Shown: piece after piece, positions 37,274-46,243 of the stretch
How the letters are laid out: every line of letters begins with the position of its first letter
Position numbering within the stretch: position 1 is the stretch's first letter
Assembly (NCBI GenBank): GCA_019059635.1
Contig: JAGVRJ010000005.1
Coordinates: forward strand, 186,001-250,000
DNA length: 64,000 bases
Source of the DNA: Proales similis
Lineage: Eukaryota > Rotifera > Eurotatoria > Ploima > Proalidae
Reading direction: 5' to 3'
Position numbers and translations under genes: made by a program
Notes under the pieces: model-generated
What the model was told of the DNA's origin: nothing
The model's input: only the letters and a program-made list of their open reading frames with translations
Database searches by the model: none

Positions 37274-38911
37274 ATGAGCAGACGATACAATCAGCAGCAG
37301 CAGCAACATCAGACAAACAGAATGAACAGAATGAACGACTACAGCGGCGAGCAGCGAAAATCGTACAACAGACCTTACAAGGCTCGATATCACGAGGCTC
37401 AAATGAAGAGAGAAGCTGTGGCGCAGGTTCCGAACGACTCGGCGTTTGTGTCGCCGTCGCAGAACTCGTTTGTGCCGTGCGTGTCCGTCGAGCATTCGAT
37501 AAACGAAAGTCATTCAGCTGACGACTCACTCGGCCCGGTGGACGCCAGTCTCAAGGAGTGCAACATCTCGCCCGTGTCAAGTCACTCTTCGGAAGCTCAG
37601 AGCACCGATTCGACCGAATGCGACAGAGTAAGTGAATGCGAGCCAAACGAAATGGGCCACCGAGGCTTGCCTGATCAGGTGAGCCCCGAATACGCCGCCT
37701 ATCAGCAGCAGCAACAGTACGAGTACGGACAGCAAATGCATGGCCAATATTACATCTACCATCCTTACTCTGACTACTCGCCGCAGACCTACATGAGCCA
37801 CTCAATGCACTCGCCGCAGCAAATGCCCAGCTTCTATGCCGGCTATGCGGGCTACCAGTGCGCTTATGACGGCTGTTGTTCATACGGGCCCTTGCAGCAT
37901 CAGGCTCCGCAAACAACTCCGTCACAGCAGCAAGCGCAATCACAGCCATCGCAGCAGCCAGCACAATGCTACTCGGCCAATCAGCAAGCTCCGCTGCTTG
38001 CCTCGCCTCAGCACCAGCCGAGCATGCTCTCGTCGTATCACACGCCGCCTCAGGCTCACACTCAGCTTTATGTGAATGCTCAGCAAATGACGCCACCGTC
38101 GAGCGTGTCGCCAAATGAAATAACGCCCAGCTCGACCAGCAGCTCGTCCACAATCGGACCAGAGCAGCCGAATCGTAGCAGCTCGCCCAGCCCTTCGCAG
38201 TCACTCTCCGGCTACCCTGCTCAGACCATGCCGAATCCGATGTACGTGGTCTACTCACCCAACGGACAGTTCATGGCCTCACCGGGCTATCCGTCGCCAA
38301 TGCCCACCTCCACTCCGGCTTACATGATGTACCCAAGTGCAATGCCGGCCTATCAGACCGCGAGTCCAAGCACGCCACAGCAAACAAGCCACAGGCCGAT
38401 GAGAGGAGAGAACAACAAAATGAACCGGGCCAGGGCAAACAGGCGCCAGAGCATGAACCAGAAAGGCGCAGCGAGTCTTGAGCAAACGCCCAAGCTGAGC
38501 TCGGGCTACGGGCACTTTTTGCAGAGTTCGCCAATCAGCGACGAAAACGCCCCGCTGGCCAACGAGGCCAGCGAGCTCAACCAAAGCTCGTGCATGGCTC
38601 AGTCTACGCCCTACTCGTATCCGCCGATGGCCTACATGAACAACGGCGTCTACGATATGGGAGACGCCAACAGCTTCATGCAGGCGTACGGAATGCCGTT
38701 TGACTACGGCCTGTCGGCTGTTACTTACGGTGACGAGCTAGACGAGGAAGAAGAGGACGGCGACAAGGATGAACTCGCCTGTCAGGTGTGTCGCGGCAGA
38801 CGCATGTGCTTCTGCTATTTCCTCAAGGTCAGATACTACAAGTTCCCGTCCTTCTTCGACCTGGTCGACCATCACTACAAAAAGTGGCTCAAGGCCAACC
38901 GAGTCATGTGA
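37274..38911 (+). CDS. Orphan Gln/Pro/Ser-rich protein with a C-terminal Cys-cluster module
   Basis: One exon of 545 codons starting at MSRRYNQQQQQHQ. The N-terminal ~480 residues are low complexity: Gln runs, Pro/Ser/Tyr/Met-rich (YAGYAGYQCAYDGCC, QQMPSF) and one acidic patch (ELDEEEEDGDKDE). The last ~50 residues look folded: ACQVCRGRRMCFCYFLK, then RYYKFPSFFDLVDHHYKKW. The C-x2-C...C-x-C pattern suggests a small metal-binding or disulphide module. I do not recognise the family. Such a layout (disordered arm plus short conserved end) is common in RNA-binding or translation-control cofactors, but that is only analogy. The 3' UTR is probably long, with AATAAA near 39851. Confidence 0.8.
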   Translation: MSRRYNQQQQQHQTNRMNRMNDYSGEQRKSYNRPYKARYHEAQMKREAVAQVPNDSAFVSPSQNSFVPCVSVEHSINESHSADDSLGPVDASLKECNISPVSSHSSEAQSTDSTECDRVSECEPNEMGHRGLPDQVSPEYAAYQQQQQYEYGQQMHGQYYIYHPYSDYSPQTYMSHSMHSPQQMPSFYAGYAGYQCAYDGCCSYGPLQHQAPQTTPSQQQAQSQPSQQPAQCYSANQQAPLLASPQHQPSMLSSYHTPPQAHTQLYVNAQQMTPPSSVSPNEITPSSTSSSSTIGPEQPNRSSSPSPSQSLSGYPAQTMPNPMYVVYSPNGQFMASPGYPSPMPTSTPAYMMYPSAMPAYQTASPSTPQQTSHRPMRGENNKMNRARANRRQSMNQKGAASLEQTPKLSSGYGHFLQSSPISDENAPLANEASELNQSSCMAQSTPYSYPPMAYMNNGVYDMGDANSFMQAYGMPFDYGLSAVTYGDELDEEEEDGDKDELACQVCRGRRMCFCYFLKVRYYKFPSFFDLVDHHYKKWLKANRVM

Positions 38912-39959
38912 GCGCACGTGGCCAATCAATTCAGCAAGCAAGCCAATTTTAGTATTTTCTACGCAATTCTAGTCTCATTCAAGGCAAATATGCTCCATTT
39001 GTGTGCAATCAATCAATTAATTAACCAATTATTCAATGTGTCTTCTTTTCCAATCTGCCTCTCAATTACTCTTACTTTTCGCTGATTTCACGAGGCGATC
39101 AGCATCTCTATGTGCGTGTTTGTGTATTTACAGTTGCATCCATCCAACAATAGAGCCCAACTCAACAGTTTCAAAAATCTGGTGCGCACCAGTCAATCAA
39201 CCAACAGCTTTTAAATTTGAGTCTATTTTAACAAGAGAGCTTTTAAACTGCATTTCAATCAGATCAACAACTGCACAAACGCACACAGTCAGAGTGGGCT
39301 ATTGGCCGGTTGGTCCGTCCACTGCGACAAATTAATTAAAAAAAAAAACAAACAAAAACTTCGCAGACATCAATTTCTTCATCTCAATCAATTAAAAGCA
39401 ATTCGTTCGCGTTAGGTTAGAGATAATTATTCGGTGACCATTTCAATCTGCCATTTGTAACTTTTTTTTTTCTGAAACGAGAATGCTTATGCCAAGTTTT
39501 GACTAAGGTCAACTTTAGCACCGGTTCATTCTAGAGATGGACCGGCGCCTGTGATATTAAATGATTAGTTTTGTTTTGTTCTCTTTGCACTGAGCCAGAA
39601 CTCGTTCACTGATTGAATTGGTTTCTGATCAAATAGTTCACCCTTGAGACGAGGCGCCCGCATGTACCACTTTTATATATTTAAACCCGCTCAAGTGGAC
39701 GGCCGGCCCCCGTTTCCCCGATTTTTCATTTCTAGTTTCTTTCATTTGCCTTCATTCATTCACTATTTTCCAGGCATTTACCTTTGCTTATTCAAGCGCC
39801 GATCCTTCATGGTCGACGTGCACTTGCCATTTATTTCTTTTTGCCTTAAAAATAAAATTTAGCTTTAGCCGAGTCCCTTGCTGCCTGGAGAGTCACTGGT
39901 CCAGCATGATTAGGTGACAATTCAACTGTTTTATTCAACAAGTGGACATTTGCATTTGT
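38912..39959. other. Convergent 3' UTR region
   Basis: AT-rich with no coding signal. A plus-strand AATAAA near 39851 and a minus-strand AATAAA near 39930 fit the ends of the converging genes. Confidence 0.6.
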
Positions 39960-40997
39960 TTAACAAGAGCTTGGCGAGAACTCGGGCTTCAAACTGAGCC
40001 GTTTGACAGTCTCGTAGCCGAATATCATAAATACTGAGTAGAGCATTGAGTAGCAAAGACGAGCACTGAGGCCGCGGTAGAGCAGGCCGAATCTGTCCTG
40101 GCGCCAGAGGTCCTTTAAAACTTGAACAACGCTTTGCTCGCCAGTGGCTGTTTGCTTGTTGGTTCGTAAGACCTCGATCGGGTTGGTGATTGTGTTGGAC
40201 GATAGGCTGCTCAACGGTCCAGCCAGGGTTTGAACCATCAGAGTGGGCACAGCTTCGGGCGTGATCTGACGCAGCTGATCACTGTACAGGTAGTAGAACA
40301 TCCAGAAGAGAGCCGAATTGCACGAGACCAGGCACGTGGACAGCCAGTAGCCACGGTAGAGGCCAACCAGGCCGTTGTCTCTCAATATCTGAGCAGTAAT
40401 GTACTTGGCCAGCAGCAGATTGCTGTTCTGCTTTATTAAACAAGTCGGAACAGCGATTCCTCGTGAGATTGACGAGTTTGCAATGACTGCCTGCTGAGGC
40501 TGGCCAACGAGCATCATGTTCGAAGAGATCACGTCGATAGGCACCGAAATCAAATGCGTAAACAGACTCGCCGACGCTCCGGCCAGGAACGCTCGCACTA
40601 GCTTGTTATCGGTGAGAGCGGATAGTTTGTACCTTGAACTCTTCAAGGTCGTCTCAGTTGAGTTGTTCGAATGCAAGTCATGATGCAATCTTACCTCGAT
40701 GATGTTCATGTGAATAGCCGACGGGATGAAGACGAAAACGTGAACAGGAAATCCTCTGTAGAGAGAGCGGACGCCCTCATGACGGCAGATGCTTAGCAGC
40801 GAATGAAAAGTGCCGCGGTAGAAGCCGTCCAGTCTAGACTGAGTCTGAAGACGCACCCGGGCCAAATTGATCGGATAGAGCAGCGTTCGAATGCCAAGGA
40901 AGTTGCACAGCGTCAACGGGTAGTAGCGGGTCTTATCGAGCATGTGCCATTCGATGTCTCGAACGCATCGGCCATGTTCGCGCGCTTGCACCTGCAT
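39960..40997 (-). CDS. SLC25A44: Mitochondrial carrier, SLC25A44-like
   Basis: The mitochondrial carrier family has three repeats of two membrane helices with P-x-[D/E]-x-x-[K/R] motifs. SLC25A44 imports branched-chain amino acids. Here IEWHMLDKTRYY near the N-terminus is a hallmark of the A44 branch. Repeat motifs are YPINLARVRLQ, VPIDVISSNMM and NPIEVLRTNKQ, and the ends GLLYRGLSARL and YETVKRLSLKPE match the branch. The frame is open for 345 residues. A 54 nt in-frame stretch in the loop after repeat 1 (GAG|GTAAGA ... GAAG) looks like an intron, which would shorten the protein to ~327, nearer the family length. The start Met is upstream of the conserved region. Confidence 0.92.
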   Translation of the reverse strand: MQVQAREHGRCVRDIEWHMLDKTRYYPLTLCNFLGIRTLLYPINLARVRLQTQSRLDGFYRGTFHSLLSICRHEGVRSLYRGFPVHVFVFIPSAIHMNIIEVRLHHDLHSNNSTETTLKSSRYKLSALTDNKLVRAFLAGASASLFTHLISVPIDVISSNMMLVGQPQQAVIANSSISRGIAVPTCLIKQNSNLLLAKYITAQILRDNGLVGLYRGYWLSTCLVSCNSALFWMFYYLYSDQLRQITPEAVPTLMVQTLAGPLSSLSSNTITNPIEVLRTNKQTATGEQSVVQVLKDLWRQDRFGLLYRGLSARLCYSMLYSVFMIFGYETVKRLSLKPEFSPSSC

Positions 40998-41839
40998 CTC
41001 ACCGATTCATCTATTCGAGCAATAAAAATCTTTTTTTTTGTTGTTTTCGCCTAATTTATCAACTATGGACTGAAACACTCGCTCATCTGGCCGCTCTTAT
41101 TCAACAACAAGCGTTGGCGTGCATGAGGCGCACCGCATCGACGCATTAGATAACTTTGGAAATTTTTTCTCATTTTTTTTGAATTGAGTAAATCAATAGA
41201 GTGAGTCTCGCGCTCCAACGCCAAGCTCTACTTTAATAATTTGTTGTGTAATAAGTTAAATTCAGAGATTTTTAAATAATTATGATCCGAGCCAGACAAT
41301 GGGCCGATGGTTCATTTGTCTTCAAATTTTAACAAATTCGATCGCTCCTACCGATTGGATTTCTAATCGAGAATCTGAAACAATCGATTGGTTCGACCAT
41401 TGTCGGCCGTTGATTTCACCAACTAAAGAGGTGATTTTGGCTTTTAGGAATTTAGCAAAATTTCCACCCTGCTCAATAGCCCACTTCGAAAGCCTTGGAC
41501 AAGAGCCCGGCATCCGTCATTCAGTTTCGAAAGCTTTCCAGTCACTTGATCGTAGTAGCTTATGACTGGCCAAGTTTGTTTTCATTTTATTTCAGCTCGC
41601 TTGATTCGAAACCTTTCGACTGCGAGTCTGAACATGTTGAGGCAAGCGGCGCCTAATCTTGCCAAAATTACCGAATAAATTATTCGTCACGAGTGCAAGT
41701 CAAAACTTGTCATGTTCATGTTTGGCGCCAGTTCGCCTATAAAACGAGCTCCAGCCAAGATGAGAAAAGTCAGAAACAGATCGCAATACCAAGCAAACGA
41801 ACTAGAAGAAGAAGAAGAAGAAGAGTCGGAACGAAGAAA
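40998..41839. other. Divergent promoter region
   Basis: Between the starts of the carrier and the VWA gene; AT-rich with no coding signal. It includes the TATA box at 41738 and a GAA repeat near 41803-41823 just before the VWA start. Confidence 0.55.
41738..41744 (+). promoter_or_regulatory. TATA box of the VWA gene
   Basis: TATAAAA lies 96 bp before the start codon at 41840, placing transcription start near 41770. Confidence 0.55.
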
Positions 41840-43198
41840 ATGAGTTCAAACGATTTAAGCAAGCTCGACCTCGCTTTCATTATTGACACCACCTCGTCTA
41901 TGAGCGGCTACATACACCAAGTCAAACAGGTAAGCATTAGATTTGACCAGACTATGTCCAGACTAATTCGATTCTCCTGAATTGCAGAATGTATTGAAAA
42001 TAGCCGAGACGATCATCAAGTCGGAACGGTGCGATTTAAGAATCGGAATTGTGAATTATCGCGACCACGACAAATCGTGGAGCAACCAGTATCTCACACA
42101 GCAGTTTCAGTTCAGTCAAATATTCAGCAACGTGCAGAAATTTCTGGCCAAGACGACCGCTTACGGTGGTAAGTTGCCTTGATTTGCCAAACGAGAGCCA
42201 ATTATTCAAGGTCAGGCTTTTCAGGCGCCGACTTTCCGGAGGCAGTTTGCTGCGGTCTAAAGGACGCATTGGACCAGCTCGAGTGGAGAAACGAAGCGGT
42301 CAAAGTGGCGGTGATAATTGCCGATGCACCGCCTCACGGTCTCAAACTTGCGGGCGACAGCTTCCCGGACGGCTGCCCTCTAAAGAACGATCCGATCAAA
42401 ATTGCTCACAACATGGCCAAACGAGGCATCACATTGTACACAATTGGCTGCGAGCCGAGCTCGGCGCCTTATCGCAAGTTCTTTGCCGCACTCAGTCTGA
42501 TCACAGGCGGCCAGTACGTCGCCCTGAGCAATTCAGTTGGTCTGGCCGATGCCATTGTTGGCAACACCAGAGAGGACATGACCATGGAGAGAATGATGGC
42601 TCAAGTTCATGTTGAACTTCAGAAAGAGGCCGCCCAAAAGGGCACTCGAGTAGACGAGGAAGAGTTGACTCGAAGAATCCAAGCGATCATGAACAAGTCC
42701 GACTTTGTCAACGTGATTGTGCCGAACGCGATCGATCTGGACGATGATATAAAAGCAATGTCCAAAATGGACTCGTTGGATCATGTGGCCCAGTATCACG
42801 CCGGCCTTGGCGATTTGCATTCGTCAACAGGCTCTTTTATTGCTCCTATGCCAGGACGTGGCTTTGGTCTACCCACTCGACGCTTGATTCGTGTCAGACG
42901 CGTTCGAAGACAAAGAGTGCGAGATGACTGCAAGACTTCTTTCGGTGGCCATGCACTTCGAGAAGCGCGCGAGTTTGTGGCCAAGAACGGAGTTCGTCGC
43001 AGTGCTCGTTTGAACAGGAACGGCTCCGAAAAGAAAACGAATCTGAAAAGGACGGCGGGAACGAAGAAAGCGGCCTCGGTCAAGAAATCGCCACCAGTCA
43101 CTGTTGTGCCTGTCAAGTCAGCTTTAGAGGATGCGATGCTCACTAGAGCGAGAAGAATGGCCAAGAAAGCTCTCGCTCGTACCGCAAGCACTTTATAG
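41840..43198 (+). CDS. VWA-domain protein with a basic C-terminal tail
   Basis: Three exons join in phase: 41840-41929, 41988-42168 and 42225-43198, giving about 414 residues. Residues ~8-215 form a von Willebrand A domain with a full metal-ion-dependent adhesion site: DTTSSM at the N-terminal strand, Thr in KTTAYGGADFPEAV, and Asp in IIADAPPHG. It has no signal peptide, so it is intracellular. The nearest known layout is the VWA domain of alpha-kinase-type proteins (vwkA-like), but no kinase domain follows. After an acidic linker the last ~130 residues are strongly basic (RRLIRVRRVRRQRVR, KKAASVKKSP) and could bind nucleic acid or localise to the nucleus. Function is not known. Confidence 0.82.
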
Positions 43199-43719
43199 TC
43201 ACAAAAATTTTCTCTACTTTTTCATGTTATACATAAATATTGATATTTTTCATTATAAATATTGAAATATTGAATATTGAAAACGAGCGCCAATAATTCA
43301 AGACTAAATGCGCTAATCTTAGAATATTGTCAAAGATGCATTTTAAAAGTCAAATAAAACGTGAACATTCTGCTGCAAATTTATTTACTATTTCTATTCT
43401 TACTCAAACTAAATAAAATCTTAAAATGATTGGTTATTTAAATCTGTTACTTGCCGATTTAAATTTACTGCTCTGATGGTCTGATGACTTTTTTCTAATT
43501 TCTTTTTTCAATTCTGAATTTGATTAATTCAAATTCATTTTCGAGAGCTTCTGCTACTTAGAATCCTATTTGCCCAAACTTCTATTTGTTGAGACATTTC
43601 CTGCCTTTCGACATTTCCTATCGAAGAGGCTGTTGTGTAGGCCAACAAAAGGTGCTCGCTTGATTTCCATTTTTGTAATTTAATCTATCGATCAATTCAA
43701 TCAATGCTAGGTTTTTCCG
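43199..43719. other. AT-rich intergenic stretch
   Basis: Notably AT-rich. It could hold a last small exon of the SAMHD1-like gene B, but none joins cleanly in frame. No trace of the nuclease domain of gene A is seen here. Confidence 0.5.
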
Positions 43720-45786
43720 TCAACCAAAGAAAAGAGCTCTCACCATTGGCTGTTCGTTTAGGTTTTTAACTCGATCATTTTCGAAACATTTTAAATTATC
43801 CAGATTTAAAAAAGTCTTTTTGTCGGTTTTATATTCTATGCCATCGATGTCGAAATTTTCCGCCTCTTGAAGTTCGATATCCAAAGAAGCCAGACTTTTG
43901 TAAATCTTTCTTTGGCGAATTTCAGCAATCTTATCTTGCCGCTGAACTTCATTTTGAGCCTCTGCAAGCATAATCTCAATGCAGGCAACCTTGGGATGCT
44001 TGTAAATCTGGCGCCACATGTACCTGCGATGTTCGTAAAACTGCTCGAGATTGGTGATTGCCTTTTTCTTTGAGAAAAGTGAGAAATTCGAATCAACACT
44101 TGCCAGCGAAATAACCAGCTTACGTCGGATTGGATGGCTATTACGAAATTTCCTTGACTTGATCCAGCCACGTTATCTAGTCCAGCAACAGTTGTGGAAA
44201 TATTTGAAAAACAAAGAAGAAAAGTGAAGGAAACCTTTTAAAATTTTGCAATTCCTGTAGAATCGCGGCCACTCGAAGTTGAGCTTCTTGCCGCAGTAGA
44301 ACGAGTCACGCATGAGATAGTCTACGCGAGTGGCGTCTACTTTCATGTCGTCGTTGCGTACTATCTTCAATTTGAAAGCTTATAGTCGTTTTCATTCTAG
44401 AAAGAGGATTAAATACAACTTACTTGAGATAGGCATTTAATTTCATTCAAAAGAGCTTGATCCATGTTATTTTGACGACCAGCGAGAAAATTAAGAACCT
44501 CGAAGGAAATATTGAAAATTTTAGCATGTTGAAACTCGGAATTGACCTCGTCCAATGAATTTAATAATTCTTGCGCTATTGGCTCGTTTTCAATGCTTGA
44601 ACCATCTTGGTCGCTGTTTGTTACCGATTCGGAAAATATTCTTTTCAAATTCTGAAATTTTTCCTCAAGTCCTTGGATATTTGTTTTAATAAGGTTAAAT
44701 GATCCGATGAGTTCTTTTAACAAGTTTTCTAGCTCTTTGTATCTTCCTTTTAGATTTTCTTTAAGCCTAGTTAATTTCCCTTGAGAAAATTTCTCTTCGA
44801 TAATTTTTTCCAGAACATTATCTATCAGATTGATTGCTTGTTTAAATGATTCTCTAGCCTTATTAGCTGCATCAAAAGTTAGGTTTCGACCAACGCTACG
44901 AGCCAAGAAACTAAGAAGTTCAGAGGCAGTATTGCAAATTTTCAAGTACTGTTGATTTGCATTATGATGATCATTCTCAGGTTCGGAATTGACCTCGTCC
45001 AATGAATTTAATAATTCTTGCGCTATTGGCTCGTTTTCAATGCTTGAACCATCTTGGTCGCTGTTTGTTACCAAGGTGTTGTTAGCACTTCTGAAATTTT
45101 GAATTTCTTTAATAAGTTTTATGAGCTCGTTAACCAAGTTTTCTAGGTCTTTGTGTCTTCCTTTTAGATTTCCTTTAAGCTTAGTTAATTTCTCTTCAAA
45201 ATACTTCACTTGTATAATTTTTTCCAGAACATAATCTGTAAGATTGATCGCTTGTTTAAATGATTCTTCTGCAGCAGAGGTTGCAGAATCAATCACAGAA
45301 GTTAAAAGTTTAATAAATTTGTCGATATTTTTTGATCTGGAATCGATTTTTTCAATACGGTCAAACTCTTCTTTGCCAAGTTGAGAGCAAAGCGCGGCCA
45401 TTTGAACACTGAGAACAATATCATTTCTCGTGTATTGATGACTTTTTAGGTTCGTCAGTTGATCGAATCCATTCTTCTCAACAAGTAGCTCTCGGACCAT
45501 TTGGCCTGCAAGATGCGCAATCCTGAAACGAAAGCAAAATTGAATTGATCTTACAGCCAGATTCAATATAACAGACTCACCCAATCGAGTGTTCAAACAC
45601 AGTATGCGTGGCTGAAGGAAAGACATACTCGAGCGGAAAGAGTTGTTTTACTCTCCTGAGACGCTGGAAAACGGGCGTGTCAATAAGAGTCCACAAAATG
45701 TCGTCGAGTTCTATCTGCCCATGAACCGGGTCAAACACGCTTCTCTTTCTCTTGAGTGAGGAACCCGATGAATCAGCAGTAGGCAT
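43720..45786 (-). CDS. SAMHD1-like paralogue with degenerate HD domain and coiled-coil insert, no nuclease
   Basis: Five exons join in phase: 45786-45581, 45522-44424, 44364-44235, 44152-44124 and 44067 on, ending at a stop at 43720 if the last GT (43743) is not used; about 603 residues. The start ([32 protein letters not shown]) and the later segment ([40 protein letters not shown]) are almost the same as in the gene at 21436-24475. As there, the HD dyad is SQ and the Asp311 position is Thr, so it should not bind metal or cut dNTPs. Between these parts lie ~330 residues of Leu/Lys/Glu-rich predicted coiled coil in two tandem copies. It has one intron more than gene A, within NCKILK|GNF. The C-terminus is unrelated to gene A and lacks the PD-(D/E)XK domain. 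It may be truncated or decaying, though all frames are open. Confidence 0.72.
44537..45072. repeat. 447 bp in-frame tandem duplication in SAMHD1-like gene B
   Basis: An ~88 bp segment starting CGGAATTGACCTCGTCC at 44537 recurs base for base at 44984, 447 bp (149 codons) away. The flanking coiled-coil sequence (SFKQAINL..., LKGRYKELENL) is also repeated but more diverged, so the true repeat units extend beyond these limits, to about 45290. Confidence 0.85.
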
Positions 45787-46243
45787 TTTCGGTAAAGATT
45801 GGAATAGACTAAGGTTAACTCGTAAAAGTCTCTGTAAATTGGCTTATTTCAGAATGAAAGGTGACGCGTTGCCAACGACAAGACTTTCTCGATTATGTAG
45901 CATTTTGACAGCATGTGACTGGCTCTTGCAAAAAGAGTTTTGATTAGGTTTCCAAGGTGAAGCGGGTGCCCAACTGAAATGACATGCATTCTTCAACATC
46001 GTCGAGTCGACATAATTCCGTTGACTGTCACCTTTTTGCTGAAAGTTTATAAAATTTAGAGAAATTATTGGCGAATATTATAGCGAATGGTTAAGATAAA
46101 AGATTGAATTGTTTGATGTTGCTTTATATTTTAGCTTGGTATCCATAAGTAGCGTCAAATTTGATGATTCGTTAGAATATACACGAAAGAGAGAATGAAA
46201 TATATATATAGAAAATAGATATATTGCGAAGAAGACGAATAAT
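45787..46243. other. 5' flank of SAMHD1-like gene B and 3' flank of CDC27
   Basis: It contains the shared 117 bp block and then unique AT-rich DNA with a short TA run near 46200. No other gene is seen. Confidence 0.55.
45842..45958. repeat. 117 bp block identical to 24533-24649 (copy B)
   Basis: The upstream block of SAMHD1-like gene B. Identity stops sharply at both ends: the flanks beyond TTTCCAAGGT differ between loci, which places the duplication breakpoint there. Confidence 0.85.

Noticed and set aside
43560-43740. A last exon for SAMHD1-like gene B after the GT at 43743, encoding a short helical tail
   Set aside because: The best acceptor (ACAACAG near 43640) shifts the frame and gives an immediate stop; other joins lacked support.
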